Shown one piece after another: positions 54,567 to 63,172 of a stretch of DNA of 64,000 nt. The position numbers and the translations under genes are program-made. Numbering within the stretch: position 1 is the stretch's first letter; the number at the start of each line of letters is the position of its first letter. The notes under the pieces are model-generated. The model was given only the letters and a program-made list of their open reading frames with translations, was not told the DNA's origin and ran no database searches. Source of the DNA: Ktedonobacteria bacterium (GTDB lineage: Bacteria > Chloroflexota > Ktedonobacteria > Ktedonobacterales > JACDGC01); the NCBI GenBank assembly GCA_027459785.1, contig DAIDGU010000054.1, positions 1 to 64,000 on the forward strand. The letters run 5' to 3'.

Positions 54567-54974
54567 GGCGAGGTCGGCATCGTCTTCCGCCGCCGTGCCA
54601 GTGGCGTCTAGCCCCAGGATGCCCTTGCGTAGTACCTCCCAGGCGAGCAAGGCGCACTTCTGGCGCGCGGGGCTGAGGGGGATACCGAGCATAGCGAAGA
54701 TATCATCTTTGGTGATGGCCGCGAGCTCGTCCAGTGTCTTGCCCATAATCTCGTCCGTCAGCATCGAAGCGGATGCCTGGCTGATGGCGCAGCCCGCGCC
54801 GTTGAAGCGCACGTCCACCACGCGGTCGCCTGCCAGCCGCACGCCCATTTGCAGCCGATCGCCACAGAACGGGTTGGCATACGCCGCGAAGCGGTCAGGG
54901 TGATCCATGTCGCCCTTGTTATGCGGCTCTTTGTAGTGTTCCAGGATGTACGCGCGATACAGGTCTTCCATCAT
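54564..54974 (-). CDS. sufU: SUF-system iron-sulfur assembly protein SufU
   Basis: 136 residues. A zinc-dependent sulfur-transfer partner of SufS. The three ligand cysteines are in NPFCGDRLQM, FNGAGCAISQASAS and RQKCALLAWEVL, in the SufU spacing. The start block MEDLYRAYILEHYKEPHNKG is typical. ATG 54974 has GGAAGGG about 8 nt upstream; a second ATG follows directly and a TTG precedes it. It is the last gene of the minus-strand suf cluster, separated from sufS by a 139-nt hairpin gap. Confidence 0.92.
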   Translation of the reverse strand: MMEDLYRAYILEHYKEPHNKGDMDHPDRFAAYANPFCGDRLQMGVRLAGDRVVDVRFNGAGCAISQASASMLTDEIMGKTLDELAAITKDDIFAMLGIPLSPARQKCALLAWEVLRKGILGLDATGTAAEDDADLA

Positions 54975-54989
54975 CAATCACCCTTCCCA

Positions 54990-55105
54990 GAGACCGAACA
55001 CGAAAGCCACGAAATAGCCACGAAAGGCCACGAAAACTCTGCAAAACTCTTTTCGTATTCTTTCTGATCTTCGTGTTCGCTTGCGTGGACTTGGTGTTCG
55101 ATCCA
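54990..55105. repeat. Family-E hairpin between sufS and sufU
   Basis: cgaacacgaaagccacgaaa, agccacgaaaggccacgaaa on one side and tcttcgtgttcgcttgcgtg and gtgttcga on the other can pair as a long imperfect stem. A very similar hairpin lies in the sufC-sufS gap (56380-56512). Confidence 0.8.
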
Positions 55106-55113
55106 CTACTTTC

Positions 55114-56358
55114 TCATAAGAATAGGTCTTTGGCACGCTTGATACTGGCGGCCAGGGCATCGATCTCACCGGAGGTGGTGTAGACATAGGCGCTGGCGCG
55201 GGCGGTGGCAGGCAGGCCGAAGCGCTCCATCAGCGGTTGGGCGCAGTGGTGGCCCGCACGGATGGCGATGCCGTCTTGGTCCAGCAGGGTAGCGAGATCG
55301 TGTGGGTGCATGCCGTCCACGGTGAAGGAGACGACCGCGCCGCGCGGCGCTTGCGTGGGTCCGACGATGTGCAGGCCAGGGATCGCACCCAACGCGGCCA
55401 GCATGCGCTCGGCCAATGTGGCCTCGTGCGCCGCCACGCGGTCCATGCCCAACTCGCTCAGGTATGCCACCGCCGCGCCCAGGCCGACGGCCTCCGCGAT
55501 GGCCGGCGTGCCGGCCTCGAACTTCCACGGCAGATCGTTCGTCGTGAAACTGCGCAGATGGACCTCGCGGATCATATCGCCGCCGCCGAGAAAGGGCGGC
55601 ATCGCGTCCAGCAGGGCGCGTTTGCCATACAGCACACCGATGCCGGTGGGGCCGAGCAGCTTATGCGCGGAAAACGCCAGGAAGTCGCAGTCAAGATCGC
55701 GCACGTCGGTCGGCAGGTGTGGCACACTCTGCGCACCGTCGCAGACGACCACCGCGCCAGCGGCGTGCGCCTGCGCGATCATCTCCTTGGCTGGCGGGAT
55801 CGTCCCCAGCACGTTCGACATCAGCGTGAAGGCGACGAGCTTCGGCTGGCGTTCCAGCAAGCGCGTGTAAGCCGCCAGATCCAGCAGGCCGTCATCCGTT
55901 ACAGGGACGAATTCTAGCACCGCGCCGGTGCGCGCCGCGAGGATCTGCCAGGGAACGAGATTGCTATGATGCTCCATCTCCGTCAGCACGATCAGATCGC
56001 CGGCCTGCACGTTCGCCAGCCCCCAGGTCTGCGCCACTAGATTGAGGCTTTCCGTGGCGTTGCGCGTGAAGACAACCTCTTTGACCGACCGCGCGTGGAT
56101 GAAACGCGCCACCGCTTTGCGGGCCGCCTCATACGCCGCGCTGGCTTCCTCGCTGAGCGCATACGCGCCGCGATGCACGTTCGCGTTGCTGGAGCGATAA
56201 TACTGATCCATCGCCTCTAACACCGCCAGCGGCTTCTGCGACGACGCCGTGCTATCCAGGTATACCAGCGACTTGCCATTCACCGCGCGGCTGAGAATAG
56301 GGAAGTCCGCACGTGGGGCCAGCGCATCCAGCGCCGGCTGGGCAGAAAGATCGAGCAT
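55114..56358 (-). CDS. sufS: Cysteine desulfurase SufS
   Basis: 414 residues. PLP enzyme that removes sulfur from cysteine for Fe-S assembly. Blocks in order: VYLDSTASSQKPLAVLEAMD, NVHRGAYALSEEASAAYEAAR, the aromatic/His region TEMEHHSNLVPW, SNVLGTIPP, DGAQSVPHLPTDV, the PLP lysine in FSAHKLLGPTGIGVLYG, and the reactive cysteine in IRAGHHCAQPLMERFG near the C-terminus. The class II (SufS) features favour SufS over IscS. ATG 56358 has aaggaa about 10 nt upstream. It lies between sufC and sufU. Confidence 0.94.
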   Translation of the reverse strand: MLDLSAQPALDALAPRADFPILSRAVNGKSLVYLDSTASSQKPLAVLEAMDQYYRSSNANVHRGAYALSEEASAAYEAARKAVARFIHARSVKEVVFTRNATESLNLVAQTWGLANVQAGDLIVLTEMEHHSNLVPWQILAARTGAVLEFVPVTDDGLLDLAAYTRLLERQPKLVAFTLMSNVLGTIPPAKEMIAQAHAAGAVVVCDGAQSVPHLPTDVRDLDCDFLAFSAHKLLGPTGIGVLYGKRALLDAMPPFLGGGDMIREVHLRSFTTNDLPWKFEAGTPAIAEAVGLGAAVAYLSELGMDRVAAHEATLAERMLAALGAIPGLHIVGPTQAPRGAVVSFTVDGMHPHDLATLLDQDGIAIRAGHHCAQPLMERFGLPATARASAYVYTTSGEIDALAASIKRAKDLFL

Positions 56359-56379
56359 AGCAACTATTCCTTCTTATCG

Positions 56380-56512
56380 AACACAAACGCAGCGAACACG
56401 AAAGCCACGAAGAAGCACGAAAGGACACGAAATTCTCAGAAAAAGTTATCGTGTTTTTCGTAGCATTTCTAACCTTCGTGTTCGCTTTCGTGGTCTTCGT
56501 GTTCGCTACGTC
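56380..56512. repeat. Family-E hairpin between sufC and sufS
   Basis: gcgaacacgaaagccacgaa and gcacgaaaggacacgaaatt pair imperfectly with aaccttcgtgttcgctttcg and tggtcttcgtgttcgc. Same style as the 54990-55105 element. On the minus strand it would lie in the mRNA between the two coding regions and could tune downstream expression. Confidence 0.8.
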
Positions 56513-57334
56513 TTAGGCGGCGTCTTCGCTCTCGCCGGTGAGCCAGGCGTAGCCCTTCTCTTCGAGTTCCAGCGCCAGCTCGCGCCCGCCGGTGCGGATG
56601 ATCTGGCCCTTGAACATCACGTGGACGATGTCGGGCGTGATGTAATTCAGCAAGCGTTGGTAGTGGGTGATGATCAAGCTGCCCATGTTGGGGCCGCGCA
56701 GGGCGTTGACGCCTTCGGCCACGATGCGCAGCGCGTCGATATCCAGGCCGGAGTCCGTCTCGTCCAGCACAGCGATCTCCGGCTGAAGGATCGCCATCTG
56801 CAAGATCTCGGCACGTTTCTTCTCGCCGCCAGAAAAGCCTTCATTCAGATAGCGGCTGAGAAAGGTGTTATCGACCTTGAGGATCTCCATCTTAGATTGC
56901 AGTAACTTGCGAAACTCCGTCGGGTTCAGGCTCTTCTTCTTGGGCGCGGCCCCCGTCGCCGTTTCCGGCTTAGCGGGATCATACCCCTCCTTGCGGGCGG
57001 CATATGCGGAGCGCAGGAAGTTCGAGAGCGTCACGCCTGGCACGGAACTGGGATACTGGAACGCCAGGAAGAGGCCCATGCGGGCGCGCTTGTCGGGCGA
57101 GAGTTCCAGGATGTTGTGGCCCTTGAAGATGATCTCACCCTGCGTCACTTTATACGACGGGTGGCCCATGATGACGTTCGCCAGCGTGCTTTTGCCAGAG
57201 CCGTTCGGCCCCATCAGCGCATGCGTCTCGCCCTTGCGGATCTCCAGATTGACGCCGCGCAAAATCTCTTTATCGGCAACCGTGGCATGGATGTCACGGA
57301 TGATCAGATCAGCGTTCTCAGCAGGTGTAGCCAT
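56513..57334 (-). CDS. sufC: Fe-S assembly ATPase SufC
   Basis: 273 residues. ABC-type ATPase of the SufBCD scaffold. Walker A is [20 protein letters not shown] (about residues 38-57), with the SufC-specific [20 protein letters not shown], the ABC signature [16 protein letters not shown], Walker [16 protein letters not shown] and the H-loop ITHYQRLL. About 20 residues around [20 protein letters not shown] form a longer insertion than usual. Neither sufB nor sufD is adjacent, although SufC normally works with them. It follows the Rrf2 regulator gene by 78 nt, with a family-A repeat arm in the gap. Confidence 0.94.
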   Translation of the reverse strand: MATPAENADLIIRDIHATVADKEILRGVNLEIRKGETHALMGPNGSGKSTLANVIMGHPSYKVTQGEIIFKGHNILELSPDKRARMGLFLAFQYPSSVPGVTLSNFLRSAYAARKEGYDPAKPETATGAAPKKKSLNPTEFRKLLQSKMEILKVDNTFLSRYLNEGFSGGEKKRAEILQMAILQPEIAVLDETDSGLDIDALRIVAEGVNALRGPNMGSLIITHYQRLLNYITPDIVHVMFKGQIIRTGGRELALELEEKGYAWLTGESEDAA

Positions 57335-57360
57335 AGCTAGCAGGATGCCTCCTCGAAGAT

Positions 57361-57377
57361 TGCCCCAGGGTGGGGCA
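57361..57377. other. Small GC hairpin between rrf2 and sufC
   Basis: tgcccca and tggggca (57361-57377) form a 7-bp stem with a 3-nt loop in the short Rrf2-sufC gap. It may be an operator or a 5'-leader stem. Confidence 0.35.
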
Positions 57378-57397
57378 GGAAAAAAGTAGCACTATTG

Positions 57398-57425
57398 TCC
57401 GTAAGCGCGGTTTCAACCGCCCGCT
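57398..57425. repeat. Family-A arm overlapping the Rrf2 stop codon
   Basis: gtaagcgcggtttcaaccgc and cgctgtctcc match the right arm of family A. On the minus strand the stop codon TGA (57415-57413) comes from the ttcaac of the repeat. Confidence 0.75.
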
Positions 57426-57892
57426 GTCTCCGGCACGATTTGCCCGCTCGCCAGCAGTTCATCGAAAGCGCCGGCGCTGAGTTCGGCCAGGGTGATGCTT
57501 TCCAGCGTCTGGATGATCGCGGCATGCAGTCGCGCCCACAGCAGACGGGTGGAGCAGTTGCCCAGCGAACGGCCCCAATCGCAGGTGAGCTTCTGAGGTT
57601 CGTTGGCGGTGACGCAGGCATAGACTTGCAGCGAGCCTTCCAGCGCCTCCATCACCTCGCTCATGCGGATCAACTCCGGTGGGCGCGTGAGTTGGTAGCC
57701 GCCCTGCGCGCCCCGCGTACTCACTACCAGATCTTTGTCGCGCAGCTTTTTGACGAATTGCTCCAAGTATTGCATCGGCAGCCCTTCGTCTTCGGCGATC
57801 TCGTTCAGCGAGCGCAGCCCGTGGCCATAGTGGCGGGCCAGATTGATCATCACCCGCACGCCATATTCGCCACGGGTGGAGATATGCATCAT
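57413..57892 (-). CDS. Rrf2/IscR-type Fe-S-sensing transcriptional regulator
   Basis: 159 residues. The N-terminal winged helix shows ISTRGEYGVRVMINLARHYG, SLNEIAEDEGLPMQYLEQFV and KKLRDKDLVVSTRGAQGGYQ. Three cysteines (93, 104 and 113; spacing Cys-x10-Cys-x8-Cys) are placed to bind an iron-sulfur cluster, though the spacing is wider than the Cys-x5-Cys-x5-Cys of IscR. Probably represses the suf genes that follow. ATG 57892 has gggagg 8 nt upstream; an earlier GTG is only 2 nt from it. The C-terminus and stop are supplied by a palindromic repeat. Confidence 0.9.
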   Translation of the reverse strand: MMHISTRGEYGVRVMINLARHYGHGLRSLNEIAEDEGLPMQYLEQFVKKLRDKDLVVSTRGAQGGYQLTRPPELIRMSEVMEALEGSLQVYACVTANEPQKLTCDWGRSLGNCSTRLLWARLHAAIIQTLESITLAELSAGAFDELLASGQIVPETAGG

Positions 57893-58012
57893 CGCCACAG
57901 CCTCCCTTGATCGCCGCTTTTTCGGCGCTATTCCGAGTAATCCACTCAGAATTAACTATACCACCGCGCGGGGAGGCGCGGCAAGGGAGATGAGGGGTCA
58001 CATTGAGGGTGT

Positions 58013-58102
58013 TGGCACAGGGGCAGCACCGGCGGGCGCGTAAACCCGCGCCTACGATCTGGCAACTACGATCTGGCAACCTGGCCCAGCCAGGCTGGAT
58101 AA
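58013..58102. repeat. Family-D palindromic repeat (copy 2)
   Basis: ttggcacaggggcagcaccg, gcgggcgcgtaaacccgcgc, a duplicated acgatctggcaa, and cctggcccagccaggctgg. Matches the copy at 16525-16612 in order and spacing apart from the acgatctggcaa duplication. Confidence 0.8.
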
Positions 58103-58121
58103 CGGTAGCGCCTATCAGCGC

Positions 58122-58158
58122 GCTGCTCCCTTTCTGATTTTGCCGCAAAGGGAGCAGC
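58122..58158. terminator. Strong 12-bp hairpin downstream of the SDR gene
   Basis: gctgctcccttt (58122-58133) and aaagggagcagc (58147-58158) form a perfect stem with a 13-nt loop, 11 nt after the stop codon of the SDR gene on the minus strand. No T-run follows, so it may be a 3'-end protecting structure rather than a classic terminator. Confidence 0.55.
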
Positions 58159-58168
58159 ATGTGTATCC

Positions 58169-58930
58169 TTATGCCAGTGTTTGGCCGCCATCCACCACGA
58201 TGACCTGGCCGGTGGTGAAGCTGCTGGCCGGGCTGGCGAGGTAGAGGGCGATGCCGGTCAGTTCATCGACGGAACCGATGCGCCCTGCTGGTGTTTGCGC
58301 GATGACGGCGTCGCGGATGGCGTCGTTGCCCCAAATGGCGCGGCTGAAGGCCGTTTTGATGAAGCCGGGCGCGATGGCGTTCACCTGGATGTTCTGCGGC
58401 CCCAGTTCCACGGCCAGCGTCTCCGTCAGCATCACCACCGCCGCTTTCGAGATGCAATACAGCGCCATGCCGGGCTGCGGGGCCAGCCCCGCGACGGAAG
58501 CCATGTTGATGATCTTGCCGCCGCCGCGCGCCGCCAGGTGTGGCACGACCTCGCGGATCAGCCGGTAATAGCCGCGCAGGTTCACGTCCAGCGTCTTATC
58601 CCACATGCTCTCCTCGCTGGTCAGCAGCGGGCCGAAGTGCGGGTTCGTCGCGGCGTTGTTCACGATGATATCCACGCCGCCATAAGTCGCCACCGTCTGT
58701 CGCACCAGATTCGTGATATCCGCCTGCTCGCCCATGTGCGCCGCGATGACCGTCGCCGCGCCGCCCGCCGCGCGGATCGCCTCCGCCACCTCCGTCAGCG
58801 CCTCGGCCTTGCGGCTGGCCAGCACCACCTGCGCGCCCGCCTGGGCATACGTCTGGGCGATGGCCGCGCCGATGCCCCGCGACGCCCCCGTCACAATCGC
58901 CACCTTGCCCGCCAGCGAAAACATCTCCAT
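58169..58930 (-). CDS. Short-chain dehydrogenase/reductase
   Basis: 253 residues. NAD(P)-dependent oxidoreductase with the cofactor motif [20 protein letters not shown] (about residues 10-29), VNNAATN, the catalytic Ser (MASVAG) and YCISKAAV (Tyr-x-x-x-Lys), then [17 protein letters not shown] and the classical end [13 protein letters not shown]. The arginine in ASRKAE after the second strand suggests NADP. This is the FabG/gluconate dehydrogenase-like class; the substrate is not decided. ATG 58930 has gaggag 6 nt upstream. Confidence 0.88.
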   Translation of the reverse strand: MEMFSLAGKVAIVTGASRGIGAAIAQTYAQAGAQVVLASRKAEALTEVAEAIRAAGGAATVIAAHMGEQADITNLVRQTVATYGGVDIIVNNAATNPHFGPLLTSEESMWDKTLDVNLRGYYRLIREVVPHLAARGGGKIINMASVAGLAPQPGMALYCISKAAVVMLTETLAVELGPQNIQVNAIAPGFIKTAFSRAIWGNDAIRDAVIAQTPAGRIGSVDELTGIALYLASPASSFTTGQVIVVDGGQTLA

Positions 58931-59059
58931 CAGCGTCTCCTCGTTGCTTGATTGACTGGAATGGTTGCATACTATACCTGTAGTATACGCGATGGTTGCG
59001 GGGGACAGGAAAAGCCGCTATATGGAGGACTGATCGCGCGAAGGCAGCATGAGCGCGTC

Positions 59060-59131
59060 CACCGGCCCGCCGGGGGCTGAAGCCACCTCGCTCGCAAAAG
59101 ACGCCCTACCGGCTACCGGCAGGCGTTCCTA
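59060..59131 (-). repeat. Family-F repeat, left copy (inverted)
   Basis: The reverse complement reads tgccggtagccggtagggcg, tcttttgcgagcgaggtggc and ttcagcccccggcggg. It matches the copy at 60569-60640, which lies in the other orientation after the pentapeptide gene. Apart from this, the 58931-59241 gap shows only a tgctacact extended -10 type sequence near 59190. Confidence 0.75.
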
Positions 59132-59241
59132 AGTTCGACCACGATCCTACTTGCCATCGCGCCTGGTCCCCTTGTGTCTTCCTGTGCTACACTCACGATA
59201 CCACCCTGTCTTGTCACATCATTCTGAAGGGAGCACCTGCG

Positions 59242-60417
59242 ATGTCCGATGCATCTCAATCCATTACCGCGCCTGACCGCACACCGCCTTCAACAGAGCG
59301 ACAAGCAGAACTACGGGCGGCGTATGCAGCGAATGTCGCGGCAGGCGACCCGCCATATAAAGATATCGAGATAATAGATCGCGATGAATTGGACTGGATT
59401 TTTGCTGAGCGTTCTTGGAGTGGAACCTCTGCTGTGCAGGGGAAAATGGAGCGTCCAGATCTTCGTAATATCAGCCTTTTTACTGTTGACTTAACAAAAA
59501 TTGAACTCAACGGGACTAATTTAACTGGAGCGAATCTTACCGGTGCAATTTTGATAGGAGCCTTCCTTATCAATGCAAATCTTGTTAATGTCAACCTCGC
59601 CGGTGCAGATCTGAGCGATGCTCGGCTTGATAGAGCCGATCTCAGCAATGCGAGCCTGCGAGGCGCAACGTTGGTTAATGCCTCCTTTGCTTCTGCGACG
59701 TTAAAAGAAGCAAATTTTTCAGCCGCAATAGTGAATGGTACTAGCTTTAAGGCGGCAGATCTAAGCGGAGCAGATTTGAGCGGCGCTACCCTCAGTGATA
59801 CGACTCAACTTGATGAAATTACACTGTTTTCGTCAGAACTCGGTGGCATCGCTTTGGGCGATATACGCTGGCATGATGTTGATCTGACCAATATTGATTG
59901 GTCCACTCTTCCTCGTCTTGGCGATGAACGCCATTTTGATCCACATATACAAACATCTGCACGTGACATCGCTCGTGCCTATCGCCAGCTTGCCACACAA
60001 CTCCGTGCGCAGGGCATCGCTGAGGATGCCGACCGCTTCGCCTATCGGGCGCAATTCTGGCAACGGCGCGCGTTGTGGCAGCAGCGTCGCTATTTCCCCT
60101 ATCTCGGCTCACTGCTACTTGATCTCATCTCCGGCTATGGATATAAGCCAGCGCGCAGCTTCGCCACCTATCTCATCGTCATTCTGGGCTTCGCGCTGCT
60201 CTATTTCGGGCTGGGTACTAATGCCACACCCGCGCTGAATCCGGTAGATGCCGTCATTTTCAGTATCACCTCATTTCACGGGCGTGGCTTCTCGCCCGGC
60301 GCGGTCGTTTCGTTGCATAATCCGCTCACTATTGCGGCGGCGGCTGAGGCAATCATTGGCTTGTTGATCGAGATCACGTTCATCGCCACCTTCACCCAGC
60401 GGTTTTTCGCCAAGTGA
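59242..60417 (+). CDS. Pentapeptide-repeat protein with C-terminal ion-channel-like domain
   Basis: 391 residues. About residues 80-190 are pentapeptide repeats (A-x-L/F-x-x): TNLTGANLTGAILIGAFLIN, VNLAGADLSDARLDRADLSN, LRGATLVNASFASATLKEAN. A helical linker follows, with tyrosine- and arginine-rich sequence (RAYRQLATQLRAQGIAEDAD). The last 120 residues have two membrane segments flanking the pore-like DAVIFSITSFHGRGFSPGA, which matches the two-helix (Ion_trans_2) channels often fused to pentapeptide repeats. The first half of the gene is clearly richer in A+T than the neighbouring genes. The ATG has gaaggga upstream. The gene is bracketed by inverted copies of family F, which hints at transfer. 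Confidence 0.8.
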   Translation: MSDASQSITAPDRTPPSTERQAELRAAYAANVAAGDPPYKDIEIIDRDELDWIFAERSWSGTSAVQGKMERPDLRNISLFTVDLTKIELNGTNLTGANLTGAILIGAFLINANLVNVNLAGADLSDARLDRADLSNASLRGATLVNASFASATLKEANFSAAIVNGTSFKAADLSGADLSGATLSDTTQLDEITLFSSELGGIALGDIRWHDVDLTNIDWSTLPRLGDERHFDPHIQTSARDIARAYRQLATQLRAQGIAEDADRFAYRAQFWQRRALWQQRRYFPYLGSLLLDLISGYGYKPARSFATYLIVILGFALLYFGLGTNATPALNPVDAVIFSITSFHGRGFSPGAVVSLHNPLTIAAAAEAIIGLLIEITFIATFTQRFFAK

Positions 60418-60447
60418 GGTGCATCTTGATGTATCCTTACAGGAGCA

Positions 60448-60475
60448 GACAGGAATGTCCGCCCTACAAGGGGCC
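60448..60475. repeat. Family-C palindrome
   Basis: gcagacaggaatgtccgccc between the pentapeptide gene and the FAD/OYE fusion gene. A second copy lies at 60662-60690. Confidence 0.8.
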
Positions 60476-60568
60476 AAGCGGACAGGTACAGCGCATGAAG
60501 AAAAACAGATATTTTGCTCACAGGCAAGTTGCCGCGTGAACCTGAGCGACTCTTTCTTGTCCGCGAAG

Positions 60569-60640
60569 ATGCTCGCCGGTAGCCCGGTAGGGCGTCTTTA
60601 TCGAGCGAGGGGATTTATCCCCTCGCGGCCCCGCCCAGTG
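60569..60640 (+). repeat. Family-F repeat, right copy
   Basis: tcgccggtagcccggtaggg, cgtctttatcgagcgagggg, atttatcccctcgcggcc. Inverted relative to the 59060-59131 copy; it contains an internal cgaggggat/atcccctcg stem. Confidence 0.8.
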
Positions 60641-60661
60641 ATCATGTTCTTTTTGCAACAG

Positions 60662-60690
60662 GACGGCGGACAGGAATGTCCGCCCTACGA
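60662..60690. repeat. Family-C palindrome, consensus copy
   Basis: GGCGGACAGGAATGTCCGCC, the perfect palindrome, followed by ctacgatg. With the repeats at 60448 and 60569 it fills the 60418-60735 gap. Confidence 0.85.
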
Positions 60691-60735
60691 TGTGTGTTTG
60701 TCCATGCTCGAAATACGAGTGCAGGAGGCCCAGTG

Positions 60736-63057
60736 ATGCGGATCGTGTGCGTCGGCGGCGGACCCGCCGGCTTATATTGCGCGCTGCTGCTCAAGCGCGC
60801 CCGGCCCCAGGACGACATTACCGTCGTCGAGCGCAACCGGCCTGATGATACCTTCGGCTGGGGCGTCGTCTTCTCGGATCAGACGCTGGGCAACCTCGCC
60901 GCCGCCGATCCCGTGACGCACGCGCAGATCCGCGACAGCTTCAACCATTGGGACGACATCGCGGTGCATTTTCAGGGGCGGACGATCATCTCCGGCGGCC
61001 ATGGCTTCTGCGGCATCGGACGCATGCGGCTACTGAACATTTTGCAGGAGCGGTGCGCGGCGCTGGGCGTGGCACTGGTCTTTCAGACGGAGGTGACGGA
61101 CGATGCCGCCTATGCGGATGCCGACCTGATCATCGCCAGTGATGGGGCCAACAGCTCCATCCGGCGCAAATATGCGGAGTTCTTTCAGCCGGCCATCGAC
61201 CGCCGCACCAACAAGTTCGCCTGGTTCGGCACGCGCAAACGGTTCGACGCTTTCACCTTTGCCTTCGAGCAGACGCAGTGGGGCTGGATGCAGGCGCACG
61301 CCTATCGCTTCGACCACGACACCTGCACCTTCATCGTGGAGATGCCGGAGGCCACCTGGCGCGACGCGGGCTTGGAGGCCATGACGGCGGACGAATCGGT
61401 CGCCTTCTGCGAAAATCTTTTCGCGCCGTATCTCGACGGCCAGCCCTTGCTGAACAACGCGAAGCATCTGGCCTCGCCCTGGATCACCTTCAACCGCATC
61501 ACCTGCGCGCACTGGACGCACGACAAGATCGTCCTGCTGGGCGATGCCGCGCACACCGCGCACTTCTCCATCGGCTCCGGCACGAAGCTGGCGATGGAAG
61601 ACGCCATCGCGCTCGCCCGCGTCCTCAGCACATTGGAAGACGCTGGCGGACGGGAATGTCCGCCCCACGATCCGGGTGCGGCCCATGATGCTATGCGCGC
61701 CGCGCTGCACGAGTATGAGGCTGAGCGCAAGATCGAGGTGCTGAAGCTGCAAAACGCCGCGCGCAACAGCACCGACTGGTTCGAGCATGTGGCGCGCTAC
61801 GCCGGCCTGCCGCCGGAGCAGTTCGCCTATAGCCTGCTGACGCGCAGCCAGCGCATCTCGCACGAGAACCTGCGTTTGCGCGACAAGAACTACGTCGCGG
61901 GGATCGAGACGTGGCTCGCGGAACGGAGCAATCTGCCGCCGGAGCCGATTCCGCCGATGTTCACGCCGTTCCAGTTGCGCGACCTGACGCTGGCGAACCG
62001 CGTGGTCGTCTCGCCGATGGCGATGTATTCGTGCCAGGATGGCACGCCCGACGACTTCTATCTGGTGCATTTGGGCAGCCGCGCGCAGGGCGGCGTGGGC
62101 CTCGTCTTCACGGAGATGACGTGTGTCGCGCCCGATGCGCGCATCACCCCCGGCTGCGCCGGCATGTATTCACCGGAGCATGAGGCCGCCTGGCGGCGCA
62201 TCGTGGACTTCGTGCATGCGCGCACGCCGGCCAAGATCGGCCTGCAACTGGGCCATGCCGGCCCCAAGGGATCGACGCAACTGGGCTGGGAGGCGAGCGA
62301 TGAACCGTTGCTGGAAGGCAACTGGCCGCTGATCGCGCCCTCTGCGGTCGCCTATGGTCCGCGCAACCAGACTCCGCGCGCGATGACGCGCGCCGACATG
62401 GAGCGCGTGCGCGACGAGTTCGTGGCGGCGGCACGGATGGGCGACGCCTGCGGCTTCGACATCCTGGAACTGCACTGCGCGCATGGCTACCTGCTCTCCA
62501 GCTTCATCAGCCCGCTCACGAACCGGCGAACCGATACCTATGGTGGCAGCCTGGCGAACCGTTGCCGCTACCCGCTGGAAGTCTTCCGCGCGTTACGCGC
62601 AGTGTGGCCGGCGCGCAAGCCGATGTCGGTACGCATCTCGGCGCACGACTGGGCCGAGGGCGGCAACACGGCGGATGACGCGGTGGCGATCGCGCGCATG
62701 TTCAAAGACGCCGGCGCGGACCTGATCGACGTGTCATCCGGCCAGACGACGCGCCAGGCACGCCCGATCTATGGCCGCATGTATCAGACGCCTTTTGCCG
62801 ACCGCATCCGCAACGAGATCGGCCTGGCGACGATGGCAGTGGGCGCGATCTTCGAGCCGGACCACGTCAACAGCATCATCGCCGCCGGGCGGGCGGACCT
62901 GTGCGCCATCGCGCGCCCGCACCTGGCCGATCCGTATTGGACGCTGCACGCCGCCGCGCAACTGGGCTACACCGCCATGCCCTGGCCCCCGCAATACCTC
63001 AACGGCAAAGCGCAACTGGAACGCAACCTGGCCCGCCAACAGGAGATGGAGCGATGA
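60736..63057 (+). CDS. Fused FAD monooxygenase / old-yellow-enzyme protein (salicylyl-CoA 5-hydroxylase or anthraniloyl-CoA monooxygenase-like)
   Basis: 773 residues. The N-terminal half is a PHBH-type flavin monooxygenase: [20 protein letters not shown], then [28 protein letters not shown], and the GD motif [20 protein letters not shown]. From about residue 405 it is an OYE-type FMN domain: [86 protein letters not shown] and [11 protein letters not shown]. This order is that of the bifunctional enzymes that hydroxylate and reduce aromatic CoA thioesters in aerobic salicylate or 2-aminobenzoate breakdown. A family-C repeat is translated in the linker (GGRECPPHD). ATG 60736 has aggagg 7 nt upstream. 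No aryl-CoA ligase is adjacent. Confidence 0.88.
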   Translation: MRIVCVGGGPAGLYCALLLKRARPQDDITVVERNRPDDTFGWGVVFSDQTLGNLAAADPVTHAQIRDSFNHWDDIAVHFQGRTIISGGHGFCGIGRMRLLNILQERCAALGVALVFQTEVTDDAAYADADLIIASDGANSSIRRKYAEFFQPAIDRRTNKFAWFGTRKRFDAFTFAFEQTQWGWMQAHAYRFDHDTCTFIVEMPEATWRDAGLEAMTADESVAFCENLFAPYLDGQPLLNNAKHLASPWITFNRITCAHWTHDKIVLLGDAAHTAHFSIGSGTKLAMEDAIALARVLSTLEDAGGRECPPHDPGAAHDAMRAALHEYEAERKIEVLKLQNAARNSTDWFEHVARYAGLPPEQFAYSLLTRSQRISHENLRLRDKNYVAGIETWLAERSNLPPEPIPPMFTPFQLRDLTLANRVVVSPMAMYSCQDGTPDDFYLVHLGSRAQGGVGLVFTEMTCVAPDARITPGCAGMYSPEHEAAWRRIVDFVHARTPAKIGLQLGHAGPKGSTQLGWEASDEPLLEGNWPLIAPSAVAYGPRNQTPRAMTRADMERVRDEFVAAARMGDACGFDILELHCAHGYLLSSFISPLTNRRTDTYGGSLANRCRYPLEVFRALRAVWPARKPMSVRISAHDWAEGGNTADDAVAIARMFKDAGADLIDVSSGQTTRQARPIYGRMYQTPFADRIRNEIGLATMAVGAIFEPDHVNSIIAAGRADLCAIARPHLADPYWTLHAAAQLGYTAMPWPPQYLNGKAQLERNLARQQEMER
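61645..61672. repeat. Family-C palindrome in frame inside the FAD/OYE gene
   Basis: ggcggacgggaatgtccgcc (61647-61666) with one change from the consensus, read as AGGRECPP. It lies in the surface region between the FAD domain core and the linker helix. Confidence 0.8.
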
Positions 63058-63172
63058 AGACACAACCCTAGCGGGACTGTCCTGGCTGTGGCCTTCGCCT
63101 GCCGGTGACAACGATGTACCCCGCCACACACTACCATGCCTCTGAGGATTGCTCGACTAGAAAGGAAGCCCT

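Noticed and set aside
60268..60310. Potassium-channel selectivity filter
   Set aside because: The pore-like stretch reads TSFHGRGF rather than TVGYG, so potassium selectivity cannot be claimed; only an Ion_trans_2-like fold is proposed.
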